DNA from: Kitasatospora sp. NBC_01246
Lineage (GTDB): Bacteria; Actinomycetota; Actinomycetes; Streptomycetales; Streptomycetaceae
Direction: 5' to 3'
Length of the DNA stretch: 64,000 bases
NCBI RefSeq assembly: GCF_036226505.1
Contig: NZ_CP108484.1
Span: forward strand, 1,240,001 to 1,304,000
The notes under the pieces were generated by a model, which was not told the origin of the DNA, did no database searches, and saw nothing but the letters and a program-made list of their open reading frames with translations. Each line of letters opens with the position of its first letter. The stretch's first letter is position 1. Positions 50,619-59,002 of the stretch are shown here, piece by piece. Both the position numbers and the translations under genes were made by a program.

Positions 50619-53600
50619 GTGGCAGAGGTGGACGCCGTGCGCGGAGCGCACCCCGACGGGGGCGGCGTACCGGTTCAGGGCCCGGTCGCACCGGCGTCCG
50701 CCAAGGCCGCCACGACGCCGCACCCTCCGATGCCCGGCGACCCGCCGGCCCGGCTCCACGCAGCCGCCCCGGCCCCGCTGCACGCCACGGCGCCCCGGGT
50801 CCGGCGCACCCGGGCGGACCGGGCCGTCTGGTGGGAGCGGGCGCTGACCCCCGGTCTGCCCCGGCCGCCGGCCCGCCCCGACTGGGCCGCGTTCACCGAG
50901 GCCGCCGTCGCCGCCGCCCCCGTGCGGCCGATCGTGCCGCGCGCCGCCTACCCGGGGCTGACCGGCTTCGCCCTGGTCCTGGCGCCGTTCGCCGAGCGCG
51001 CCCTCGTCCGGCTGCCGGCCGTGCTCGACCCCGCCGCCCACCGCCCCGGCCGGCCCGGGCGGCTGGACGTCCCCGCCCTGCGGGCCGGCTTCACCGCCCG
51101 CCTCGCCCGGCGCCTCGCCCGGATCGCCGCCCGCACCCTGGTCCTCGAACTGCACACCGCGCGGACCGGCGGGCGGCTCGCGGGCACCACCCCGCAGGAA
51201 CGGTTCCGCTCCTTCCTCGCCCTGACCGCGCGCCGCGACGGCCTCGCCGGGCTGCTCCGCGGGTACCCCGTCCTGGCCCGGCTGCTCGCGCAGACCTGCC
51301 TCGACGCCGCCGACACGCACGCCGAACTGCTCACCCGCTTCGCCGCCGACCGGCCGCTGCTGGTCGCCGGCCTGCTGCACGGCACCGACCCCGGGGCGCT
51401 GGTAGCCGTCGACTCCGAGGCCGGCGACCGCCACCGGCGCGGCCGCGCCGTCAGCGTGCTGCACTTCGCCAACGGCGCCGCCGTCGTCCACCGCCCCCGC
51501 CCGCCCGCCGCCCACCGGCACTTCAACGCCCTGCTCGGCTGGTTCAACGCGCAGCCCGGCGTGCCCCGGCTGCGCGCGCTCGGGCTGCTGGACCGGGGCG
51601 ACCACGGCTGGACGGAGTACGCCGAGGCCCACCCCTGCCGCACCGGCTACGAGGTCGAGCGGTTCTACCGGCGCCAGGGCGCGCTACTGGCGCTGCTGCA
51701 CGCCCTGGACGGCACCGACCTGCACTACGAGAACCTCGTCGCGGCCGGGGACCAGCCCGTCCTGGTGGACGTCGAGACACTGTTCCACCCGCCGGCCCGG
51801 GCCTGCCCGGCACCGGACCCGGCGGCCCGGGCCCTGGAGGAGTCGGTCCACCGGGTCGGCCTGCTGCCGCAGTTGCTGCTCGGCGACGAGGGCGCCGTGG
51901 ACGTCTCCGGCATCGGCGGCGGCCGACGGTCCACCTCCCCGGTGGAGGGCGTGGACTGGACGGGCGCCGGCACCGACGAGATGCGGCTGGTCCGGCGCGC
52001 CCGCCCGCTCGCCGAGGCCCGCAACCGGCCCCGGCTGGACGGCGCGCCCGCCGACCCGGCCGAGTACACCGACGCGCTGGTGACCGGCTTCCGGGCCGGC
52101 TACACCGCCATCACCGGCGGGCGCCACCAACTCGTCGGCGCCCACGGCCTGCTGCGCTCCTTCGCCGAGGACGAAGTCCGGGTGGTGCCCCGCGCCACCC
52201 GGGTGTACGCACGGCTGCTGGACGAGTCGACCCACCCGGACGTGCTGCGCGACGCCGCCGCCCGGGGCGCCGTCCTGGAACTGCTGCGCACCGACGCCGT
52301 CGCCGACCCCGGCCGCCCGGAACTCGCCGACCACGAGCTCGCCGACCTCCGCTCCGGCGACGTCCCGCTGTTCACCACCCGCCCCGGCAGCCGCGACCTG
52401 TGGACCTCCACCGGCCGCCGGCTCCCCGGCGAACTCGCGGAGACCGGGCTGGCCCGCGTCGAGGCCAAGCTGGCGGCCCTCGGCGAGGTCGACCGCAAGG
52501 ACCAGGAGTGGATCGTCCGGGCCGCGATGGCCGGCGCCGCCCCGACCCCCGCGCACCGGCCCGGCCGGCCGGCGCCGGAGAACGTCTGGGCCACCGCGCC
52601 CGAGCCCGAGCAGCTCCTCGCCGCCGCCCGGGGCGTGGGCGACCAGCTGGTCGCGGCCGCCTACCAGGGGCGGTCCCGCACCAACTGGCTCGGCCTGGAG
52701 CTGCTCGCCGACCGCTACTGGCGGGTCCGCCCGCTCGGCGCCGACCTGGCCGGCGGGTACACCGGCACCGCGCTGTTCCTCGCCCAACTGGCCGCCCTCA
52801 CCGGCTCCGACCGCTACGCCGAGGTGGCCCGCCGGACCCTCGCACCCGTTCCCGGCCTGCTCGACACCCTCGGCGCGCACCCCGACCGGCCGGCCGCCGT
52901 CGGCTCGGGCGGCTTCGCCGGGCTCGGCGGCATCGCCTACGCACTCACCGAGATCGGCCGCACCCTGGACGACCCGCTGATCCGGCAGTGGACCGGCCCG
53001 GCGGTCGCGCTCACCGCGGCCGCCGCCGCCCGCGAGACGGACCCCGGGGTGCACAGCGGCACCGCCGGCGGCCTGGCCGCGCTGCTCGCCGTGCACACCG
53101 CCACCGGCCGGCCCGGGGCGCTGGCCGCCGCGACGGACTGCGCCGACCGGCTCGCCGCCCTGCCGGTGCCCGCCGCCGCCGGCTTCGCCCACGGCTCGGC
53201 GGGCACCGGCTGGGCGCTGCTGCGGTACGCGGACACCGTCGGCGAACCCGCCGACGGACCGCACCACCGGGCGGGCCTGGCGGCCCTGCACGCCGCCACG
53301 GCCGCGCGCGCCCGGGAGTCCTCCTGGTGCCGAGGCCGCCCCGGGATCGCCCTCGCGGTGGCCGACAGCCCGTCCGCCCGCGCGGACCGGCGGCTCGCCG
53401 AGTGGGTCCAGCGCGCCGTCCGCAACACCGCGCGGGCCGCCCCGACGGCCGATCAGAGCCTGTGCCACGGCGAGTCGGGCGTACTGGAGCTGCTCGGCCG
53501 AGGCGGCCCGGCCACCGGGCGGACGCCGTGGGTGCGCCGGGCGGCCTCGCTGCTGGCCGGCGTCGACCAGGACGGCCCGCGCTGCGGCACCCCCGGGTCC

Positions 53601-53732
53601 GTACCGCACCCGGGCCTGCTCACCGGCCTGGCCGGGATCGGCCACGGGCTGCTCCGGCTGGGCTTCCCCGAGCGGGTGCCGCCCGCCCTGCTGCTGCGCC
53701 TCCGCCCCCCGGCCGAAGGGCCGGCCCCCTGA
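50619..53732 (+). CDS. lanM: Class II lanthipeptide synthetase LanM
   Basis: The 1037-aa protein has the LanM two-domain plan. The kinase-like dehydratase (about 60-640) retains TDLHYENLVA (Asp367, His369, Asn372) and VLVDVETLFHP (Asp384), the phosphotransfer set. The Lys of the usual YKPR motif is Arg292 (VVHRPRP). The LanC-like cyclase (about 690-1030) has the zinc ligands Cys904 (SWCRGRPG), Cys949 and His950 (LCHGESG), plus GYTGTALFLAQL and FAHGSAGTGWAL. GTG 50619 is seven bases after GGAGG; two further GTGs flank it. It dehydrates Ser/Thr of a precursor peptide via phosphorylation and would normally form thioether rings. The putative precursor gene follows at 53846 and lacks Cys. Confidence 0.93.
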   Translation: MAEVDAVRGAHPDGGGVPVQGPVAPASAKAATTPHPPMPGDPPARLHAAAPAPLHATAPRVRRTRADRAVWWERALTPGLPRPPARPDWAAFTEAAVAAAPVRPIVPRAAYPGLTGFALVLAPFAERALVRLPAVLDPAAHRPGRPGRLDVPALRAGFTARLARRLARIAARTLVLELHTARTGGRLAGTTPQERFRSFLALTARRDGLAGLLRGYPVLARLLAQTCLDAADTHAELLTRFAADRPLLVAGLLHGTDPGALVAVDSEAGDRHRRGRAVSVLHFANGAAVVHRPRPPAAHRHFNALLGWFNAQPGVPRLRALGLLDRGDHGWTEYAEAHPCRTGYEVERFYRRQGALLALLHALDGTDLHYENLVAAGDQPVLVDVETLFHPPARACPAPDPAARALEESVHRVGLLPQLLLGDEGAVDVSGIGGGRRSTSPVEGVDWTGAGTDEMRLVRRARPLAEARNRPRLDGAPADPAEYTDALVTGFRAGYTAITGGRHQLVGAHGLLRSFAEDEVRVVPRATRVYARLLDESTHPDVLRDAAARGAVLELLRTDAVADPGRPELADHELADLRSGDVPLFTTRPGSRDLWTSTGRRLPGELAETGLARVEAKLAALGEVDRKDQEWIVRAAMAGAAPTPAHRPGRPAPENVWATAPEPEQLLAAARGVGDQLVAAAYQGRSRTNWLGLELLADRYWRVRPLGADLAGGYTGTALFLAQLAALTGSDRYAEVARRTLAPVPGLLDTLGAHPDRPAAVGSGGFAGLGGIAYALTEIGRTLDDPLIRQWTGPAVALTAAAAARETDPGVHSGTAGGLAALLAVHTATGRPGALAAATDCADRLAALPVPAAAGFAHGSAGTGWALLRYADTVGEPADGPHHRAGLAALHAATAARARESSWCRGRPGIALAVADSPSARADRRLAEWVQRAVRNTARAAPTADQSLCHGESGVLELLGRGGPATGRTPWVRRAASLLAGVDQDGPRCGTPGSVPHPGLLTGLAGIGHGLLRLGFPERVPPALLLRLRPPAEGPAP

Positions 53733-53773
53733 CCGCACGCCGCGTACCGTCCACGACGACCGAAGCGGCGCGG

Positions 53774-53809
53774 CGGGCGAGCACCGCTCGCCCGGGCCGA
53801 ACCCGGCCC
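53774..53809 (+). promoter_or_regulatory. Tandem hairpins between lanM and the precursor gene
   Basis: A perfect 9-bp stem with 3-base loop (CGGGCGAGC-ACC-GCTCGCCCG, 53774-53794) is followed by a second hairpin (GGGCC...GGCCC, 53794-53809). They occupy the 113-bp gap and could set the relative amounts of lanM and precursor mRNA by attenuation or 3'-end protection. Confidence 0.45.
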
Positions 53810-53845
53810 CACGCGCTCCACCGACGAACGGGAGTACCGCACCGC

Positions 53846-54037
53846 ATGAACGACACCGACCTGGCACAGACCTGGAACCAGCCGGAGGCCCGGCCCGAGG
53901 AGGCGGTGGACCATCCCGCCGGGGACATCCGGCTGCGGGCCGGCGGCGGGCTGGGCCTGCGCTCGCAGCTCCTGTCCGCCGCCGGCGGCTCCGTCTCCCC
54001 GGCCTTCGAGTTCCCCACCATGACCGTCCCGATCTGA
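53846..54037 (+). CDS. lanA: Putative Cys-free LanM precursor peptide with mersacidin-like leader
   Basis: The 63-aa peptide begins MNDTDLAQTWNQPEARPEE and continues VDHPAGDIRLRAGGG. This resembles leaders of the mersacidin/lichenicidin precursor family (charged start with a ..W..P segment, then PAG and an acidic or basic stretch before a GG). The double-Gly site AAGG gives a candidate 15-residue core, SVSPAFEFPTMTVPI, with two Ser and two Thr but no Cys anywhere in the peptide. Thioether rings are then impossible, so LanM could only dehydrate it. ATG 53846 follows GGGAG by 11 bases. It is directly downstream of lanM; assignment rests on position and leader pattern. Confidence 0.7.
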   Translation: MNDTDLAQTWNQPEARPEEAVDHPAGDIRLRAGGGLGLRSQLLSAAGGSVSPAFEFPTMTVPI

Positions 54038-54333
54038 CCGGACCGATCCGAGCGGCCAGGGGCACCGGGCAACGCCCGTGACACCCCGACAGCGATCGCC
54101 ACGTCCCGGCCGTGAACGGCCCGGCGAACGGGCCGCACCACACCGACGCCGGACCGTGCGCCCCTGAGGGCGCGGCGGCCGCCACCGGGGACCGGGCAGC
54201 GCCCCGGTGGCGGACCGGAGCGGCGTCTCGCCGATGTGGCCGTACGGTGACCGGCCCGTGCCGGACAGGTGTTCGCTTCGTGGCCGATTCACCACTCTAC
54301 AGATCGGAGAGGCCGTCAAGTAGCCTGCGGGCC

Positions 54334-57300
54334 ATGCGGACCACTTCGTCGATCACCGTCGGCCGGGCAGCCGAGCTCGGACGGCTCGGCAGCGCGCTCG
54401 CCGCCGCCCGGCAGCGGTCCGGACGGGCGGTCTTCCTGCTCGGCGAGGCCGGGATCGGCAAGTCGCGGCTGGCCGGCGAGTGCGCCTACCAGGCCTACGG
54501 GCTGGGCCTGCCGGTCCTGCGCGGGCGCGGCAGCTCCACCGGGACGGTCACCCCGTTCCGGCCGCTGATCGAGGCGCTCTCCTCCCGCTTCCGGGCCGCC
54601 GGCCCGCCCACCGACCCCGAACTCGACCCGTACCGGCCCGCCCTGGCCCGGCTGGTGCCCGAATGGCGCGGGGCGGCGGCCTCGGCGGCCGGGGCCGGCG
54701 CGTACCCCGAGACGGTGGTCGAGCTCGCCGAGGCACTGCTGCGCCTGCTCGCGGTGCTCGGCCGGGACGCGGGCTGCGTGCTGCTCCTGGAGGACCTGCA
54801 CGACACCGACGCGGAGACGGTCGCCGTCCTGGAGTACCTGGTCGACAACCTGGCCGGCCTGCCCGTCCTGCTGGTCGGCACCCTGCGGGCCGAGCCGGGC
54901 CCGGCGCTGGACCTGGTCCGGGCCGCCGAACGCCGCCGAGCCGCCGCCGTCACCGAACTGCGCCCGCTGCCGCCCGCCGACGTCCGGGCGATGGCCGCCG
55001 CCGTCCTGGAGAGCGACGCCGCCGACGTCCCGGCGGCCGTCCTGGAGACGCTGGCCGACCGCGCCGACGGCTCGCCCTACCTGATCGAGGAACTGCTCGC
55101 GGACATGCTGGCCGGCGGCGCGCTGCACCGGGCCGGCGGCCGCTGGGAGGTGGCCGGGGGCCTGCGCACCGGCGTGCCGAGCACCATCGTCCGCAGCTGG
55201 GGCCGGCGGATCGACCAGCTGGACCCGCCCGTGCGCGACCTGCTGCTCACCGCCGCCACCCTGGGCAGCCGGTTCTCGGTGGCCACCGTCCAACTGATCA
55301 CCGGGTACGACGACCGGACGCTCTTCAGCCACCTGCGGTCGGCCTCCGAGGCCAACGTCATCGTGCCCGACGGCGCCGCGCCGGACCGCTACGCCTTCCG
55401 CCACACCCTCACCGCCGCCGCCGTCACCGCCGCCCTGGCCCCGGCCGAGCGGGCCGCCGTGGCCCGCCGGGCGGCCCGGGCGATCCTCCGCGCCGATCCT
55501 GAACTCGCGGACGAACGACGCCAGTTGGTCGCCTCCCTGCTGCTGGCCGGCGGGGACCGGACGGGCGCCGCCGTGCACTTCGCCGAGGCCGGCCGACGCG
55601 TGCTGGAGGCCGGCGCCGCCGGCTCGGCGGTGGTGCTGCTGGAGCGGGCGCACGAACTCGCCGGGGACGCCGAACGGGCCGCCGTGACCGAGCAGTTGCT
55701 GCCGGCCCTGGCCGAGGCGGGCCAGCTGGAACGGGCCTTCGAGCTGGTCCGCACGCTGCCCCCGGTCCGGCCGGAGCCGGCGGCGGCCCGCCCCGCGGCG
55801 GTCCGCGGCCCGGCCACCGACCGCCGGATCGACCTGCACACCCGGCTCGCCTGGGCGGCCGTGATGGCCGAACGGGCCGCCGAGGCCGCAGCCCAGGTCG
55901 CCGCCGCCCGCGCCCTCTCGGGTGCGCACCCGCGCCCCGAGCAGGACGCCGCACTCGTCGTGGTCGAGGGCCACCTGGCGCTCCTGCCCGACCACGCGCC
56001 CGCCGCGCCCACCGCGCCCGAGGGTGACGCGACCGCCGCCGGGGCCCCGGGCGACGAGCACCCCGGACGGGCCCGGCTGGCCCGCACCGAGGCCCTGGCC
56101 CGCCGGGCCGCCGAGGTCGCCGAGCGCTGCGGACTGCCGGTGGTCGCCTGCCAGGCCTGGCAGTTGCTCGCCCTGCTGGCCCGCGAACGCGGCTTCGACG
56201 ACGCCGACGCCTGCCTGGAGCGGATGCTCGCGGTGGCCGAGGCCCACGCCCTGCCCGTCTGGCGGGTGGAGGCGCTGCTGCGGCTGGGCGCCAACGCCTT
56301 CATGCGCACCGGCGACGGCGCCCGCCTCGAACGCGCCCGGGAGGCCGCCGCCGGCCTCGGCGCGATCGTGCTCACCCAGACCCTGGACGGCCTGCTCGCC
56401 ATGAACGCCGTCCTGCGCGGCGAATGGCGGACCGCCCGCGAGATCGTCGACCGCTGCCTGGACGCCACCGCCCGGCTGAACAACGTCCCCGCGCACCGCT
56501 ACCTGCTGCTCGGCTCGGCGACCCTGGCCGCCCACCGCGGCCGGGGCCGGGAGATGGAGCGCGAACTGGTCCGGTTCCGCCAGGCCGGCGGCGAGGAGTC
56601 CTTCCTGATGCCCCTGCGGCACGGCCTCTGCCGCGCCATCGGCGCGCTGCTCGCCGAGGACCGCGCCGGGGCCCGGGCCGAACTGGCGGCCGGCCTCGCC
56701 TGGGAGCAGGAGCACCCCAACGTCTTCTACCTGGCCGGCCGGCACGGGCTGCACCCGCTGCTGGAGGTCGCCGAGGGCCACTGGCAGCGCCCCGACCTGA
56801 CCCGGGCCACGGCCGCGCCCGCCACCGAACTCGCCTGGAACCGGCAGTTCCTGGGCTTCGCCGAGGCCGTGCTGCTCGGCCGCGAGGGCCGGCCGCGGGA
56901 CGCCGCCCGCGCGGTCGACGAGGCCCGCGCGGCGGCGGCGCCCTTCCCGCTCGCCCACCACCTGGCGCTGCGGCTGACCGCCGAAGCCGCCCTCGCCGAC
57001 GGCTGGGGCGATCCGGTGGGCTGGCTGCGCACCGCCGAGGAGTACTTCCACGAGGCCGGCGTCCAGCCGGTGGCGGCCGCCTGCCGGGCCCTGCTGCGCC
57101 GGGCGGGCGCCAGCGTCGCCCAGCACCGCGGCGGCCGCGACGCCGTCCCCGCCGGGCTGCGCAGCTGCGGGGTGACGCTGCGCGAGTACGAGGTCCTCGC
57201 CCTGCTCACCGACCGCCCCGGCAACCAGCAGCTGGCCCGGACGCTCTCCATCTCCCCCCGCACGGTGGAGAAGCACGTGGCCAACCTGCTCGCCAAGACC

Positions 57301-57360
57301 GGCCGCCCGGACCGCGCGGCCCTCTGCGACCTCGCCGCGGAGCTCTGCGCCGGACCGTGA
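54334..57360 (+). CDS. Large LuxR-family (LAL) ATPase transcriptional regulator
   Basis: The 1008-aa protein is a LAL regulator. An AAA_16-type ATPase occupies the N-terminus with TVGRAAELGRLGSAL, Walker A LLGEAGIGKSRLAGE, Walker B VLLLEDLHDTD, then a long helical TPR-like region. The C-terminal LuxR helix-turn-helix is VTLREYEVLALLTDRPGNQQLARTLSISPRTVEKHVANLLAKTGRPDRAALCDL. The frame opens at 54112, but the conserved sequence begins at ATG 54334, before which there is no ribosome-binding site but a TAGCCT seven bases upstream, so a leaderless transcript is possible. It lies downstream of lanM/lanA and probably activates that cluster (inference). Confidence 0.9.
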   Translation: MRTTSSITVGRAAELGRLGSALAAARQRSGRAVFLLGEAGIGKSRLAGECAYQAYGLGLPVLRGRGSSTGTVTPFRPLIEALSSRFRAAGPPTDPELDPYRPALARLVPEWRGAAASAAGAGAYPETVVELAEALLRLLAVLGRDAGCVLLLEDLHDTDAETVAVLEYLVDNLAGLPVLLVGTLRAEPGPALDLVRAAERRRAAAVTELRPLPPADVRAMAAAVLESDAADVPAAVLETLADRADGSPYLIEELLADMLAGGALHRAGGRWEVAGGLRTGVPSTIVRSWGRRIDQLDPPVRDLLLTAATLGSRFSVATVQLITGYDDRTLFSHLRSASEANVIVPDGAAPDRYAFRHTLTAAAVTAALAPAERAAVARRAARAILRADPELADERRQLVASLLLAGGDRTGAAVHFAEAGRRVLEAGAAGSAVVLLERAHELAGDAERAAVTEQLLPALAEAGQLERAFELVRTLPPVRPEPAAARPAAVRGPATDRRIDLHTRLAWAAVMAERAAEAAAQVAAARALSGAHPRPEQDAALVVVEGHLALLPDHAPAAPTAPEGDATAAGAPGDEHPGRARLARTEALARRAAEVAERCGLPVVACQAWQLLALLARERGFDDADACLERMLAVAEAHALPVWRVEALLRLGANAFMRTGDGARLERAREAAAGLGAIVLTQTLDGLLAMNAVLRGEWRTAREIVDRCLDATARLNNVPAHRYLLLGSATLAAHRGRGREMERELVRFRQAGGEESFLMPLRHGLCRAIGALLAEDRAGARAELAAGLAWEQEHPNVFYLAGRHGLHPLLEVAEGHWQRPDLTRATAAPATELAWNRQFLGFAEAVLLGREGRPRDAARAVDEARAAAAPFPLAHHLALRLTAEAALADGWGDPVGWLRTAEEYFHEAGVQPVAAACRALLRRAGASVAQHRGGRDAVPAGLRSCGVTLREYEVLALLTDRPGNQQLARTLSISPRTVEKHVANLLAKTGRPDRAALCDLAAELCAGP

Positions 57361-57391
57361 CGGGCCGGCCGCCCCGCCGGTCCCGCCCCGC

Positions 57392-57433
57392 CGACCGCGC
57401 GGCTCTCCACGGCCTCGCCGCCGGACCGTGACG
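57392..57433. repeat. Partial duplication of the 3' end of the LAL gene
   Basis: The 42 bp after the LAL stop region repeat its last 50 bp with a small deletion and a few mismatches (shared blocks GACCGCGCGGC, CCTCGCCGC and CGGACCGTGACGG; original at about 57312-57363), including a second copy of the stop codon. Confidence 0.65.
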
Positions 57434-57454
57434 GCTCCGGGACCGGCCCCCGGC

Positions 57455-58339
57455 TCAGGGAGCGAGCCGGACGATCTCGCCGAGTTCCAGGGCCGCGTAC
57501 ACCGCGCCGTCCGGAGCCACCGCGATGCCGTGCGGTTCGGCGGCCGGCACCGGCAGCTCGTACCCGGCGTAGTGGCCGTCGGCGGTGAGCGAGCCGAGCC
57601 GGTTGCCGGCCCACTCGGTGAACCAGAGCCGGCCGTCGGGGGCGGCCGCGACGGCGTGCGGCCGGGCGGCCCGGTCGGGCAGCGGATGCTCCGTCACCCG
57701 GCCGTCCACCGTGATCCGGCCGACCTGGCCGGCGCCGATCTCGGCGAACCAGAGCGCACCGTCGCCACCGGCGGCGATGCCGACGGGCGCGGCCCCCTCG
57801 GTCGGCAGCGGGTGGACGGTGATCTCGCCGTCGACGGTGATCCGGCCGACGGCCCCGGCCTGGTTGAGGGTGAACCAGAGCGCGCCGTCCGCCCCGGCCG
57901 TGATCATCGACGGGAAGGCGCCGGTCACCGGCAGCGGGTACTCCGTCACCCGGCCGTCCACGGTGATCCGTCCGATCCGGTCCGCGTTCAGCTCGGTGAA
58001 CCAGAGCGCGCCGTCCGGGCCGGCCGCGATCCCGTACGGCCCGGCGGCCTCGGTCGGCAGCCCGAACGACCGCTCCCGGCCGTCGGTGCCGATCCGTCCG
58101 ATCCGGTGGTCCCGCATCCGCGCGTACCAGAGCGCGCCGTCCGGCCCGGTCGTGATCACCGACGGTCCGGACCCCGCGGAGCCCGTCCCGAACCGCCGCA
58201 CCGACCCGTCCGCCGCCAGCCGCCCGATCTCCCCGGCGTGCACCATCGTGAACCAGACACCGCCGTCCGGCCCCACCGTGATGCCGTACGGACCGGCCTT
58301 CCCGTCCGCCACCCGGAACCGCTCGAACTCCCCGCGCAT
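57455..58339 (-). CDS. vgb: Virginiamycin B lyase-like beta-propeller protein
   Basis: The 294-aa protein consists of about seven 42-residue blades, each with a GPDGALWFTE-type strand and IGRITVDGRVTEYPLP. It matches the streptogramin B lyase (Vgb) family in length and repeat. Vgb linearises type B streptogramins by an elimination reaction. The C-terminal EPHGIAVAPDGAVYAALELGEIVRL keeps the PHGI His, but whether the full catalytic His/Glu/His set is present cannot be settled by eye. Many chromosomal homologues in streptomycetes have unknown roles. ATG 58339 follows GAGGAG by five bases. Confidence 0.85.
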   Translation of the reverse strand: MRGEFERFRVADGKAGPYGITVGPDGGVWFTMVHAGEIGRLAADGSVRRFGTGSAGSGPSVITTGPDGALWYARMRDHRIGRIGTDGRERSFGLPTEAAGPYGIAAGPDGALWFTELNADRIGRITVDGRVTEYPLPVTGAFPSMITAGADGALWFTLNQAGAVGRITVDGEITVHPLPTEGAAPVGIAAGGDGALWFAEIGAGQVGRITVDGRVTEHPLPDRAARPHAVAAAPDGRLWFTEWAGNRLGSLTADGHYAGYELPVPAAEPHGIAVAPDGAVYAALELGEIVRLAP

Positions 58340-58429
58340 CCCCGCTCCTCGACTGTCGCGACGTGATCGTCTCCATGCTGTCACGCCGTCACCAGCCGTT
58401 GTCGGTGGCGTCGTCTACCGTCCTGGGCC

Positions 58430-59002
58430 ATGGGGATCTACCTGGTGAGCGTGGCCGCCGACGACTGGCGCGACGAGGAGGTGCTCGGGCCGGTGGCCGG
58501 GGCGGTCGACGCCGAGCTGGGCCGGCGCGGCCTGGCGCCGTTCGTCTGTCCGGAGCCCGTCCGGGCCGGGCGGCGCCCCGGCACCCGGTTCGAGGAGAAG
58601 CTCCACCGTCCGATCGGCAGCTTCGACCGGCTCTGCCGGGCGCGGTCCGACGACACCCACGAGGCGCTGCTCGGCTGGGAGGTGCTGCTGCCGGTCGACC
58701 TCGCCGACTCCGTGGTCCTGCCGGCGCGGTCGGAGGACGACGACCCGACGACGGTCGGCGGCGCCCGGCGGGCGCTCGCCGCCGCCCGGCGCCTCGCCGA
58801 CCGGCTCGCGCTGCCCGCCGGGATACCCGAGCACTGCGACGGCCTCGCCCTGGGCCGCTGGTTCGACGGCCCGGCGGCCGTCGCGGCCGCCACCGCCCCC
58901 GGCCCCTGGAGCGAGGACCTGGACGCCGCCTACTACGCCGCGGTCTACCTGCGGGCGGCCGAGCACGCGCTCCGGCGCGGCTGCCCGGTGGCCTACTCCT
59001 GA
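58430..59002 (+). CDS. Hypothetical protein, 190 aa
   Basis: I do not recognise this family. It begins IYLVSVAADDW and contains a GRRPGTRFEEKLHRP segment, LLGWEVLLPVDLADSVVLPA, RRLADRLALPAGIPEHCDGLALGRWFDGP and AYYAAVYLRAAEHALRRGCPVAYS. It is soluble and acidic, with no signal or membrane segment. It starts at ATG 58430 in the 90-bp gap from the divergent Vgb-like gene and overlaps the convergent AI-2E gene by 10 bp at its end. Codon use looks like its neighbours, so I take it as a real gene. Confidence 0.7.
   Translation: MGIYLVSVAADDWRDEEVLGPVAGAVDAELGRRGLAPFVCPEPVRAGRRPGTRFEEKLHRPIGSFDRLCRARSDDTHEALLGWEVLLPVDLADSVVLPARSEDDDPTTVGGARRALAAARRLADRLALPAGIPEHCDGLALGRWFDGPAAVAAATAPGPWSEDLDAAYYAAVYLRAAEHALRRGCPVAYS

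Noticed and set aside
54316..57276. 986-codon antisense frame opposite the LAL regulator
   Set aside because: Shadow of a gene with clear Walker and LuxR motifs on the plus strand; antisense translation is Gly/Gln/Val-rich.
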